8,857 nucleotides of DNA from Balneolaceae bacterium (GCA_007123785.1 SLGL01000321.1:1-8857); one strand, 5' to 3'; positions 1-7,857 are shown, numbered from the stretch's first letter. Program-made: numbers and translations. The notes: generated by a model from the letters alone, not told the origin.

Positions 1-1071
1 ATTTTAGCTACACCGGTACTTGCAATAACCTTGCTTCTTCTTACTATGGAGAGGTTATTGCAAATTGGTATTTTTGATCCGGCACTTGGCGGTGATCCGG
101 TACTCTACCAGCATTTTTTCTGGTTCTATTCACATCCTGCAGTGTATATTATGATTGTACCGGGTTTTGGAATAATTTCTGAAGTCATATCAACATTTTC
201 ACGTAAGGTTATTTTTGGATACTGGGCAATTGCGCTGTCATCACTGGCTATTGCTTTTATCGGATTCCTGGTTTGGGGTCACCACATGTTTACAGCCGGA
301 CAATCTTCCCTGGCAAACATGGTCTTTTCGTTCCTGACTTTCCTTGTGGGTATTCCAACTGGCATTAAAATTTTCAATTGGCTGGCTACGATGTACCGTG
401 GATCGATCGATATGAAAACACCGATGCTGTATGCTCAGGTATTTCTCTTCCTATTTACTATTGGTGGGTTTACAGGAATAATGCTGGGAGCACTCTCTGT
501 TGATATTCACTTGCATGACACCTACTATGTAGTTGCTCACTTCCACTATGTGATGATGGGTGGAATGGTGATGGCATTTCTTGCAGGTTTGCACTATTGG
601 TGGCCAAAAATGTTCGGAAAAATGTATAGCGAATTTTGGGCAAAAATTTCTTGTGCCATTCTATTCGTCGGGTTTAATATGACCTTCCTTCCGCAGTTTG
701 TAATGGGAGCGCAAGGCATGCCTCGGCGTTACTTCAACTACATCGATCAGTTTCAGTCTTTCCATCAGTTTTCAACAATCGGTGCTTATGTGATGGGTGT
801 GGCCTTCGTGATTATGGCGATATACCTTGTGCACTCACTGCTGAAGGGTAAAAGAGCTTCTTCCAACCCCTGGGGAAGCCGTGCACTCGAATGGCAAATT
901 TCCTCTCCGCCATCCTTACATAACTTCCATCATGTACCGGTGATTGTGAATGGTCCATACGACTATCACAAACCGATGTCGGAATTTCAGCTTGGAATAG
1001 CTGCTTCACATAACGGTCACCATGCAGAAGAAGCGGTGAACGTGTCACAATCAGAAAAAGAACAAGCCTAA
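1..1071 (+). CDS. ctaD: Cytochrome c oxidase subunit I, C-terminal part (5' end outside window)
   Basis: Catalytic subunit of a heme-copper oxidase, which reduces O2 to water in the inner membrane and pumps protons. The frame is open from base 1, so 356 C-terminal residues are seen of a family usually about 550-600 long; the TTG at 31 is internal. Counting from the first codon, visible signatures are the HPxVY motif with His45 (CuB ligand) and Tyr49 (the Tyr cross-linked to it), the CuB pair His94-His95 in WGHHMF, Lys123 in PTGIKIF (K-channel lysine), His172-Asp173 (Mg/propionate region), and His180 (heme a3) and His182 (heme a) in AHFHYV. HPxVY together with the K-channel lysine indicates an A-type oxidase. 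The C-terminal tail after EWQISSPP is soluble and His-rich, and there is no fused subunit III domain. Subunit III follows after 17 bases. Identification is secure; only the 5' end is missing. Confidence 0.98.
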   Translation: MLATPVLAITLLLLTMERLLQIGIFDPALGGDPVLYQHFFWFYSHPAVYIMIVPGFGIISEVISTFSRKVIFGYWAIALSSLAIAFIGFLVWGHHMFTAGQSSLANMVFSFLTFLVGIPTGIKIFNWLATMYRGSIDMKTPMLYAQVFLFLFTIGGFTGIMLGALSVDIHLHDTYYVVAHFHYVMMGGMVMAFLAGLHYWWPKMFGKMYSEFWAKISCAILFVGFNMTFLPQFVMGAQGMPRRYFNYIDQFQSFHQFSTIGAYVMGVAFVIMAIYLVHSLLKGKRASSNPWGSRALEWQISSPPSLHNFHHVPVIVNGPYDYHKPMSEFQLGIAASHNGHHAEEAVNVSQSEKEQA

Positions 1072-1088
1072 ACCATTAAATCACGATC

Positions 1089-1745
1089 ATGTCTCAACCT
1101 TCTGCAACAGAGGAAAGATTAGAACATCTAAAACACTACTTTATTGACAGCGACCAGCAGTTTGAAGCATCTAAAATGGGGATGTGGGTATTTCTGGTTA
1201 CTGAAATTCTTTTCTTCGGCGGCTTATTTCTTGCCTATATCGTATACAGAGCCTGGTACCCCGAGCTTTATCTTTTAGCATCTGAAGAACTCCATACCTT
1301 TTGGGGTGCGGTTAATACAGTAGTTTTAATTGGAAGTTCCTTAACTGTGGCTATGGCGATACGTTCCGCCCAGTTGAATCAGATCAAAGGCCTCATCATA
1401 AATTTGTGGATAACTATCGGGCTTGCCTGTGTATTCATGGTAATTAAGTACTTCGAGTATGCTGAAAAGTTCGGGAAAGGAATTCTTCCCGGTGGTTACT
1501 ATACTTATGATGGAATCGAGCATGAACAGGCTAATATCTTCTTTAGTATTTACTACATGATGACCGGCCTTCACGGTATCCACGTTCTTGTTGGAATCGG
1601 TTTGATGCTCTGGCTGGTATATAAGGCCAAGAAAAAAGTATTCCACAGCGGCTATTATACTCCCGTCGAAATTACCGGACTCTACTGGCACCTTGTGGAT
1701 ATTATCTGGATTTTCCTTTTCCCGCTATTATACCTGATCGACTAA
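1089..1745 (+). CDS. ctaE: Cytochrome c oxidase subunit III
   Basis: Non-catalytic core membrane subunit of the aa3/caa3 oxidase, thought to stabilise subunit I and its proton uptake. The 218 residues match the short bacterial five-helix form. Hydrophobic segments lie at about 31-53, 71-91, 101-122, 149-178 and 197-217. Family marks are MWVFLVTEILFF with Glu39 in the first helix, GLHGIHVLVG at 160-169, and the C-terminal YWHLVDIIWIFLFP signature at 199-212. The ATG at 1089 is fixed by an in-frame TAA 12 bases upstream; no Shine-Dalgarno sequence is seen. It lies 17 bases after subunit I and 28 bases before subunit IV, so the three are almost certainly one transcript. A CyoC-type quinol oxidase subunit is the alternative. 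Subunit II, which would settle cytochrome c versus quinol as donor, is outside the window. Confidence 0.96.
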   Translation: MSQPSATEERLEHLKHYFIDSDQQFEASKMGMWVFLVTEILFFGGLFLAYIVYRAWYPELYLLASEELHTFWGAVNTVVLIGSSLTVAMAIRSAQLNQIKGLIINLWITIGLACVFMVIKYFEYAEKFGKGILPGGYYTYDGIEHEQANIFFSIYYMMTGLHGIHVLVGIGLMLWLVYKAKKKVFHSGYYTPVEITGLYWHLVDIIWIFLFPLLYLID

Positions 1746-1773
1746 CCGAAAGAAACGAAATTTATAAAGAACC

Positions 1774-2076
1774 ATGAGTGGACATCATATTTCATCAGCC
1801 AAATTTTTGTGGGGAGTTGCTTTAGCTCTCTTTGTTCTCACTTTCATTACAGTGGCTGTAACCTGGATACAAATTCCTGAACCCTGGAACATTGTGGTTG
1901 CAATCGCAATAGCAGTGGTAAAAGCCCTGATTGTAGTGGCATTTTTTATGAATCTTTGGTGGGATACCAAGTTTAATGTTTTGCTTTTCATCATGTCGAT
2001 TGCATTCTTTCTGCTGCTGATAGGCATTACCCTGCTGGATACACTCTACAGGGTTGATCCCGTCCCATCGTTTTAA
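1774..2076 (+). CDS. ctaF: Cytochrome c oxidase subunit IV (small prokaryotic type)
   Basis: Small accessory membrane subunit of the oxidase (COX4_pro / caa3 subunit IV / CyoD-like family), which packs at the periphery of the complex and aids its assembly or stability. At 100 residues it has the usual family length. Three hydrophobic helices lie at about 11-31, 39-59 and 67-88. The family mark is the VVKALIVVAFFMNLWWDTKFN region at 48-68, with Lys50 at the start of the motif; the usual FFMH has Asn instead of His at position 60. The ATG at 1774 follows an in-frame TAA 9 bases upstream, which bounds the start. It is the last gene of the oxidase run, and a strong terminator follows 22 bases after its stop. 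Alternatives are few; the position after ctaD-ctaE supports the call as much as the sequence does. Confidence 0.93.
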   Translation: MSGHHISSAKFLWGVALALFVLTFITVAVTWIQIPEPWNIVVAIAIAVVKALIVVAFFMNLWWDTKFNVLLFIMSIAFFLLLIGITLLDTLYRVDPVPSF

Positions 2077-2098
2077 ACAACTTTTCACATTCAAAAAG

Positions 2099-2129
2099 AA
2101 GCCGGTTTCATAAGAGATCGGCTTTTTTT
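2099..2129 (+). terminator. Intrinsic terminator of the cytochrome oxidase operon
   Basis: An 11-bp stem is formed by AAGCCGGTTTC (2099-2109) and GAGATCGGCTT (2114-2124), with two G-U pairs and an ATAA tetraloop. The T run at 2123-2129 overlaps the end of the stem. The element begins 22 bases after the subunit IV stop and about 50 bases before the next start. It should end the oxidase transcript and separate it from the hydrolase gene, which therefore needs its own promoter in 2130-2181. Confidence 0.9.
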
Positions 2130-2181
2130 GTTTATTTTAGTATTTCAGATTTACATCAAAAACGATTATATCTATTCTACT

Positions 2182-3063
2182 ATGTCAAAAATCAAAGCGC
2201 TAACGATTGGTAATTTTGAACTTTACCCGGTTGAGGCCGGGCGCTTTTTACTGGATGGAGGGGCTATGTTCGGAGTCGTACCCAAAACTCTCTGGAATCG
2301 AAAGATTGAAGCAGATGAAAACAACCGGATATCGATGGCCATGCGCGGCCTGCTGATTAAATCGAATGCAACCGGAAAAGTCTACCTTGTGGACAACGGC
2401 TGTGGTGATAAGTTTGATGAAAAAATGAGCAGCATTTATGGAATTGATTATAGCGACAGCGATCTGATAACTTCATTAAAAATTATCGGATACACACCTT
2501 CTGACATAACGGATATTATTTTTACCCATTTGCATTTTGATCACTGCGGAGGTACAACAAAATATGATGAAAATGGAAGTTTAATTCAGGTGTTTCCTAA
2601 TGCAAAATATCACGTAAACGAAAGGCACTGGCAGACCGCTAATAACCCTAATGAACGTGAAAAGGCCAGTTTTTTTCCTGAGAATCTGGATCCAATAAGC
2701 AGAAGTGGCCGCCTGAAGCTTCTGAAAGATAACTTTCGGTTTGAGGAAGGTCTTCACACCATTCCAATGGACGGGCATACCATGGGGCAGCAACTTCCCG
2801 TAGTAACAGATGATAAGGTTACAATCGTTTATGCAGCCGATTTGATACCAACATACGCCCATGTTCCGCTTCCCTGGGTAATGGGCTATGACATGGCTCC
2901 GCTTCAAACCCTTAAAGAAAAAGAAGCATTTCTGGAAATGGCCGCCGAGCACAATTGGTATCTGTTCATGGAACACGATGCAGAACACGAGATTATAACT
3001 ATTCAGAAAAAAAATGGACGCTACTCTATGAAAAACTCAATTTCTTTGGATCAAATCTACTAA
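2182..3063 (+). CDS. Metallo-beta-lactamase-fold hydrolase, lactonase-like branch (YtnP-like)
   Basis: Predicted cytoplasmic binuclear-metal hydrolase of 293 residues; no signal peptide is visible. Metal ligands are HLHFDH (His116, His118, Asp120, His121), His199 in MDGHTMGQQ, the bridging Asp220 in AADLIPT, and His265 in EHD. The segment after Asp220 (DLIPTYAHVPLPWVMGYD) is typical of the branch that holds AHL-lactonase-like and YtnP-like proteins. The frame stays open upstream to a TTG at 2128, but that codon lies in the terminator T run and adds residues unlike the family, so the ATG at 2182 (MSKIKAL) is preferred. The fold and active site are clear; the substrate is not, and quorum-signal lactone hydrolysis is only one possibility. 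The gene sits alone after the oxidase terminator and 48 bases before the DUF4175-like gene, with no terminator between them, so cotranscription with it is possible. Confidence 0.88.
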   Translation: MSKIKALTIGNFELYPVEAGRFLLDGGAMFGVVPKTLWNRKIEADENNRISMAMRGLLIKSNATGKVYLVDNGCGDKFDEKMSSIYGIDYSDSDLITSLKIIGYTPSDITDIIFTHLHFDHCGGTTKYDENGSLIQVFPNAKYHVNERHWQTANNPNEREKASFFPENLDPISRSGRLKLLKDNFRFEEGLHTIPMDGHTMGQQLPVVTDDKVTIVYAADLIPTYAHVPLPWVMGYDMAPLQTLKEKEAFLEMAAEHNWYLFMEHDAEHEIITIQKKNGRYSMKNSISLDQIY

Positions 3064-3111
3064 AACAGTTTCTTACCCGTTACATCTTCACGAATATCAT
3101 CCTGATGTAAA

Positions 3112-6100
3112 ATGCCGCAAACGAATCACACTGACCAAAAAATTAAACAGGTAGTTGCACTACTGAGGCAAGCCCACCAGAATGTATTGAGACGCCGAAA
3201 AATTGCCGCTTTTGGGCTTTTTGCGTCTGTTTTACTGGCTGGTGTTTCTTTGCTGATTATTTTAGAAAGTGGTGCATTTTTAAGTGGGCTTACCAAATCT
3301 ATCGCACTTTCTGTTTTATTTATTTCTGCTCTGGCAGTGATTTATTTTATATCGGCAAAAACACAGTCACGAGATTTCAGATCGTTTTACGAAGATTTCT
3401 TTGAAACCGTAAATCAAAAAAACGTATTAAGTGCTGTTGATCTTTACCTGGATGAAAGTCATAAAAAGTCTCGCTTTTATGAAGCTGCGATCTCATCAAA
3501 TCTCAAATCTTTAAAAACTGATGAGTTAAAAAAAGAACTTACAACCTTTGTAAAGCAAACACCGGCAAGTAAGGCCTTTAATCTTGCAACAGGAACATCG
3601 GCTGTTACTGTATTTGCGGCACTTTTTGTTGTTTTTTCAATGCCATCGGAAACGGTTCGCACGCTTCATTTCTGGACAGGTTACGAGCAGCCTAATCCTT
3701 TTACATATACAATATCACCTGCGGATACTACAATCGAACACGGTACTGCAATTCAGATCGGTATTATTTTTGAAGATGCTACCATTCCTGATAATATAAT
3801 TCTGGAATACAAAACGGATGTAGAAGACAGTTATCGGCAACGCCAAATGCAATTAACTGAAGAGAATACATTTTTTTCACCCGAAATTGATCTGATTAAC
3901 AATATTACCTATCGGGTTGAAATGGATGGATTTCTGAGTCAGGATCACAATGTGGAGGTTCAGTTACAGCCCCGGTTCGATCAATTAACGGCTGTTGTAA
4001 CACCGCCATCATATACAGGTTTGTCTCGATCTGAGTTGGAATATCCGTTTTCCCAGGTAAATATGTATCCCGGTTCAACTCTGGATATAGAGGGCAGGAC
4101 CAATAAGCCTGTACATACCATCCATATCAACGGTTATGGTGACCGGATGGAGATGAAACCCGTTAATGAGGAACTGAATCGGTTTGCTGTTTCATTTCGC
4201 CCTGAACAACCTGATACTATCCGTTTCGAAATGCTGGATGAAGACGGTCTGAAAAACCGTAATCCTTTCAGGACATTTCTTAACCTCAGGGAAGATCAGT
4301 ATCCGACAGTGGCGATTCAGGAACCCACGGGAACCGTGATGAAATCGGAGCCCGAACAGATCGATATATTTTACCAGGCTACTGATGATTTTGGACTCAC
4401 CCGTGCTGAACTGCAATGGCAGCATCAGCGTGCTTTTACAGATCAACCTATTACCGGTTCATTGGATCTGGACAGGCCACGTAATGGAAGAACAGAACAG
4501 GTTCAATGGAGCCTGAATGATTTTGAATTACGTCCCCGTGACCAGATAACATTTTATATCAGAGTATGGGATAACGATGAAGTTTCCGGGTATAAGATGA
4601 GTGAATCGAATCAGGTTGTGATTCAGGTGCCCTCACTTACCGAATACTTTGAAGAGCTGGATAGCCGTGAACGGGATACGCAAAGTGATCTGGATCGTAT
4701 TTCGGATGATTTCAACACAATGGAAAGTGAATATGAGGATTTTCTGGAGAGAATGCGCCAGAACCCTCAGGGTGGTTTTGAAGAGGAACAGATTCTTGAG
4801 GAAATTCGGGAAAGACAACAAACAATTGATGATGCTGTTCAGGATCTGAATAAAAAATTTGAACAGATGCGCTCCGAGATTGAAGGAAGCGATCGGGTTT
4901 CAGAGGAGACCCAGCGTGCATACCGCGAGTTACAGCAGCTGATGAATGAGCTGGATGATCCTGATCTCAGAGAAGCGATGGAACAGCTTCAGCGCGCACT
5001 TGAAAATATATCTGCACAAGATCTTGAGCGAGCACTCGATAATGTTTCTTTTAATGAACAGTTGTACCGTGAGCGCATCGAAAGAACTGTCGAGCTATTT
5101 AAACGGCTGAAAATGAACAGCGATCTCGATAAGCTGGCCAGTCAATATGAGGATATGGCCGAAAGAGTGCGTCAGGAAGAAGGAGCAAGTACTGAACAAC
5201 TCTCCAGGGAGCTGGAAACAGTTCAGCAGGATTTGGATAAGGTTCAGGATCAGCTCGACCAGCTTGACAGCAATCCGCCACGACGATCTGAAGAAAGGCT
5301 GAAACAGCTAAAAGAAGATGGGCAGCGTGAACTTGAAAGTATACGCGAACAGTTGGAACAGTTAATGGAAGATGCCTCCGGGGGTGAAAACGGCGATGGG
5401 GAAAATGGTGAAGAGAGTTCGCCGTCGGAAGAAATGCAGCAGCAACAGCAGCAGATCAGTGAACAGATGCAGCAGGAATCCGAAAGATTTCGCAGCTCGG
5501 TGCAGCAGATGGGTGGTCAGCAGCTTCAGATTAACATAGCAGCACTGCAGCGCGCACTGTACAATTTACTCGAACTTTCAGATTTGCAGGAATATCTTAC
5601 ACAAACATCAGCAGAAACCCGAAGCCGCAGTTTAGGTTTTGTGGAGTTAGCTCGTCTTCAGAATAATATCAAAGACCAGTTTTCTGCTGTATCAGATACG
5701 CTATTCCAGGTGTCGGCCGAGCTTCCTGGTGTTCCAAATCAGATTAACCGGAAAAAAGCAGAGGTGGAACAGCGCATTAGCCGGAGCATCGAAGAGATGG
5801 TGGAACGGAATCAGCGAGGCTCTACAGTTACAACACGCGAATCGCTTGGAGGAATTAACGATCTGACCTCCATGCTTGCCTCTTTGATTGATCAGCTTAT
5901 GGATCAGCAAAACGGAGGAATGGGAAGCGGAATGAGTATGCAGCAAATGATTGAGCAGCTTCAGAATATGTCGGGTGATCAGCAGCAGCTGAACCAGCAG
6001 TTACAGGATCTTATCAATGATGCACAAGGTGACCGCCTGACTCGTGAACAATCGGAACGGCTTGACCAGATTGCACGTCAGCAAAACGAAATTCGCAGAC

Positions 6101-6498
6101 AGCTTAGAGAACTACAGCAAAGTGGTGCACTCGATCAGGGTGACCGCACATTGAGCGAATTGCAACGAATGCTTGAAGATATGGAAGATTCCATCAACGA
6201 TATGCGAGGAGGGGTTACCGACCCGATTATGGTTGAACGCCAGCAGAATATTTTATCAAGAATGCTGAATGCTGAGGAATCGCTGCAGCAGCGAGGTGAA
6301 GAGGAAGAAAGAGAGGGGACTGCTGCAATGGAGTATGACCGTGTACTGCCGCCGGATATTACCCTTGAAGAACTTCAGCAGGAAATTCGAGCCAGGATGC
6401 AGGACCCGGACTATACTCGATTCTCAGAACAATATCAGCGTTTAATCGAGCGCTATTTCGAGCAGTTGAGGCGGCTTGAAGGGGAGTTGTTGCCATAA
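3112..6498 (+). CDS. DUF4175-like membrane-anchored protein with long periplasmic coiled coil
   Basis: Large protein (1128 residues) of unknown function. Hydrophobic helices lie at about 31-52, 62-81 and 161-177. The RRRK at 27-30 and the basic stretch after helix 2 favour a cytoplasmic N-terminus, a cytoplasmic 82-160 segment, and everything after 178 in the periplasm. Residues about 195-510 look beta-rich, in repeated Ig/cadherin-like strands (for example VTPPSYTGL at 296-304 and YQATDDFGLTRAEL at 421-434). Residues about 510-1070 are mostly Gln/Glu/Arg/Leu-rich helix of coiled-coil character, broken by an acidic Gly/Glu/Ser linker at 755-774 and a Gly/Met stretch at 935-943. The C-terminus (1078-1124) resembles the end of DUF4175-type proteins of Bacteroidota and relatives. 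No cysteine occurs. The ATG at 3112 is bounded by an in-frame TGA 9 bases upstream. Family assignment comes from architecture and recognised style, not a search; no enzymatic motif is visible. Confidence 0.72.
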   Translation: MPQTNHTDQKIKQVVALLRQAHQNVLRRRKIAAFGLFASVLLAGVSLLIILESGAFLSGLTKSIALSVLFISALAVIYFISAKTQSRDFRSFYEDFFETVNQKNVLSAVDLYLDESHKKSRFYEAAISSNLKSLKTDELKKELTTFVKQTPASKAFNLATGTSAVTVFAALFVVFSMPSETVRTLHFWTGYEQPNPFTYTISPADTTIEHGTAIQIGIIFEDATIPDNIILEYKTDVEDSYRQRQMQLTEENTFFSPEIDLINNITYRVEMDGFLSQDHNVEVQLQPRFDQLTAVVTPPSYTGLSRSELEYPFSQVNMYPGSTLDIEGRTNKPVHTIHINGYGDRMEMKPVNEELNRFAVSFRPEQPDTIRFEMLDEDGLKNRNPFRTFLNLREDQYPTVAIQEPTGTVMKSEPEQIDIFYQATDDFGLTRAELQWQHQRAFTDQPITGSLDLDRPRNGRTEQVQWSLNDFELRPRDQITFYIRVWDNDEVSGYKMSESNQVVIQVPSLTEYFEELDSRERDTQSDLDRISDDFNTMESEYEDFLERMRQNPQGGFEEEQILEEIRERQQTIDDAVQDLNKKFEQMRSEIEGSDRVSEETQRAYRELQQLMNELDDPDLREAMEQLQRALENISAQDLERALDNVSFNEQLYRERIERTVELFKRLKMNSDLDKLASQYEDMAERVRQEEGASTEQLSRELETVQQDLDKVQDQLDQLDSNPPRRSEERLKQLKEDGQRELESIREQLEQLMEDASGGENGDGENGEESSPSEEMQQQQQQISEQMQQESERFRSSVQQMGGQQLQINIAALQRALYNLLELSDLQEYLTQTSAETRSRSLGFVELARLQNNIKDQFSAVSDTLFQVSAELPGVPNQINRKKAEVEQRISRSIEEMVERNQRGSTVTTRESLGGINDLTSMLASLIDQLMDQQNGGMGSGMSMQQMIEQLQNMSGDQQQLNQQLQDLINDAQGDRLTREQSERLDQIARQQNEIRRQLRELQQSGALDQGDRTLSELQRMLEDMEDSINDMRGGVTDPIMVERQQNILSRMLNAEESLQQRGEEEEREGTAAMEYDRVLPPDITLEELQQEIRARMQDPDYTRFSEQYQRLIERYFEQLRRLEGELLP
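5434..5454 (+). repeat. CAG/CAA triplet run encoding a short polyglutamine tract
   Basis: Six consecutive Gln codons at 5437-5454 (CAG CAG CAA CAG CAG CAG), just after the ATG codon at 5434, encode Gln776-Gln781 of the DUF4175-like protein. They follow an acidic low-complexity linker. The surrounding coding region is dense in CAG codons (for example 5464-5478, 5503-5526 and 5980-6000). The run keeps frame with triplet gain or loss, so the tract could vary in length between strains without breaking the gene. Confidence 0.6.
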
Positions 6499-6531
6499 AA
6501 TTCTATAGCTACTCCCATTCATAGAATTTTA
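6496..6531. terminator. Bidirectional terminator-like palindrome shared by two convergent genes
   Basis: The arms TAAAATTCTAT (6496-6506) and ATAGAATTTTA (6521-6531) are perfectly complementary over 11 bp, with a 14-base loop. Each arm starts or ends with the TAA stop of one of the converging genes (6496-6498 plus; 6529-6531 minus). On either strand the stem ends in TTTT and is preceded by AAAA, as in bidirectional terminators. The stem has only two G-C pairs, so it is thermodynamically weak for Rho-independent termination and may serve mainly as an mRNA 3'-end hairpin. Confidence 0.6.
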
Positions 6532-7857
6532 ATTCCAGTAGGCAATGTCATATCCGCCACCTTCCTGTTCAAGGTCGGGAAGGTCTACATCAAGTTTACT
6601 ATATTCAAGTGTGGAATTACCAGAACCATAAAATTCCTTTGCAATCACAGATCCTTTAATGGTTACATTTCCTTTTGCTTCCACGATTCCATTAGGTGCA
6701 AATATTACCCTTGAATGATCCAGCTCAAGAGATGGGTTACCGCGGATGGTTACCTTATTGCCGCCGGTAATGATATTTCCTCTAATTCCTGCGGTGCCAT
6801 TCATATTTATACTCGCCTTTTCTGAATACAAAGAACCATTAAATTGAGTATTACCTCCAAAGTCAAGGCTTTCATCATATAAATCGACTTCAGGATCTCC
6901 CCGGTAAAAAAGGTGCAACTGATTTACATCACCGTTTTCATTTATCTTTGCATTACCTTTCATGTCAAGAAAATTTTCCACATAAATGGTAAGCTTTCCA
7001 TCACCTATAACATTGATATTGGAGGATTGAACATCGAGTCTGCCGACATGTAAAACACGGTTTTCATCGCCTGTGTGTATAGTTAAATTATTTGAACCCT
7101 GCAGGTTAATTTCATTTATGTAATATCCGTTGTATTGTTCCGGATGTAATTCGGTATGATTGCTGAATGTGAAAGGCGGGGAGCCGGTAGGGAATTGCGG
7201 AAATATTGGCAAATCATAATTTAACTTTCTGTCCAGGGTTCGAACTTCACCTCCAACATTATTGTGGTTGCCGGTAAGAACGTTTTGTTTATCTCCGCCA
7301 GGCCCAATAAAAAGATCTTCTGTAATTTTAATCCTGTTATTACTGCCGAGCCTTACAGCATTAGATGCAGTACTGTTAATAGAAACCTCACCGATAATCA
7401 TGTCGCTGCTGCCACTGGATAAGTCAATGATATTTTCGGCATGAAGAGCCTGGTCAAGATAGGGATTCCAGATTGACGGGCCAATGACTAATCCAAGTGT
7501 TACAAGGTAATTAGTTTCTTCAAATTTTCCGGTTGACCTGAGGACTAATAATGTATCACCCTGATTGGTTAAGGAGAGATTATAAGAGCCATGCATTTCT
7601 TCCCACTCCTGGAAACCATTAAGAGATGGATATGAGTAAATATCATCAATGTTAGGCAGGAATGTACTGTTTGCATCATTTCGAAGCGATGTGATAGCCA
7701 ACATCGCAGCACTTTGTGCTATGTTTTGTGCCTGGCTATAACTATAGCTCTGTACGGTACGCGCATTCGACATGAAAAGCGCGTTTTTTAAAGCATGCGA
7801 ATAAGTGATAAGAGAAAAAGTAAGTGCTAAAACAATAAAAATTGCATATTTGCCCAT
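6529..7857 (-). CDS. PilX-like membrane-anchored protein with Gly/Asn-rich beta-solenoid (DUF7305-like C-terminus)
   Basis: A 442-residue protein, probably a large surface or periplasmic pilin-like component. One hydrophobic helix lies at about 3-22, followed by the amphipathic stretch SQAQNIAQSAAMLAITSL (41-58), resembling the N-terminal helix of PilX/GspK-type minor pilins. Residues about 140-420 carry many short strands separated by Gly-Asn turns (GNHNN, GSNN, KGNAKI, GGNTQFNGS, GTAGIRGN, KGNVTIKGS), which suggests a right-handed beta-helix or bactofilin-like solenoid. The segment VIFAPNGIVEAKGNVTIKGS followed by VIAKEFYGSGNSTLEY (384-419) matches the style of the DUF7305 domain of PilX-like proteins. 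No cysteine and no canonical prepilin-peptidase GFxxxE site is seen. The ATG at 7857 is fixed by an in-frame TGA 9 bases upstream. It is last in a three-gene minus-strand run, 58 bases after the 171-residue gene. Export is likely; a role in adhesion or filament formation is inference. Confidence 0.66.
   Translation of the reverse strand: MGKYAIFIVLALTFSLITYSHALKNALFMSNARTVQSYSYSQAQNIAQSAAMLAITSLRNDANSTFLPNIDDIYSYPSLNGFQEWEEMHGSYNLSLTNQGDTLLVLRSTGKFEETNYLVTLGLVIGPSIWNPYLDQALHAENIIDLSSGSSDMIIGEVSINSTASNAVRLGSNNRIKITEDLFIGPGGDKQNVLTGNHNNVGGEVRTLDRKLNYDLPIFPQFPTGSPPFTFSNHTELHPEQYNGYYINEINLQGSNNLTIHTGDENRVLHVGRLDVQSSNINVIGDGKLTIYVENFLDMKGNAKINENGDVNQLHLFYRGDPEVDLYDESLDFGGNTQFNGSLYSEKASINMNGTAGIRGNIITGGNKVTIRGNPSLELDHSRVIFAPNGIVEAKGNVTIKGSVIAKEFYGSGNSTLEYSKLDVDLPDLEQEGGGYDIAYWN

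Noticed and set aside
812..1048. Minus-strand open frame opposite the oxidase subunit I tail
   Set aside because: It lies wholly inside a certain gene and has no recognisable domain. The same holds for the antisense frames at 1341-1691, 1785-2094, 2581-2988 and within 3477-5946.
2150..2178. TTTACA with TATTCT 17 bases downstream as a sigma-70-like promoter for the hydrolase gene
   Set aside because: Transcription would begin at or after the ATG at 2182, and Bacteroidota-type promoters differ from this consensus. A promoter is expected in this gap but I cannot place it.
2128..2181. In-frame TTG at 2128 as start of the hydrolase gene
   Set aside because: It lies in the T run of the oxidase terminator and the added residues are hydrophobic and unlike the family N-terminus; the ATG at 2182 gives a normal start.
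3584..3799. Plus-strand short frames at 3584-3799 and 4649-4849
   Set aside because: They are alternate-frame shadows of the DUF4175-like gene, with no start context and no recognisable product.
4640..6330. SMC/Rad50-like or myosin-like ATPase suggested by the long coiled coil
   Set aside because: No Walker A or B motif or ABC signature is present, and the N-terminal membrane helices and strand-rich domain fit a periplasmic anchor protein instead.
7262..7444. Plus-strand frames at 7262-7444 and 8115-8309 opposite the pilin-like genes
   Set aside because: They are antisense to coherent coding frames with clear N-terminal helices, and their compositions look like artefacts of the reverse strand.
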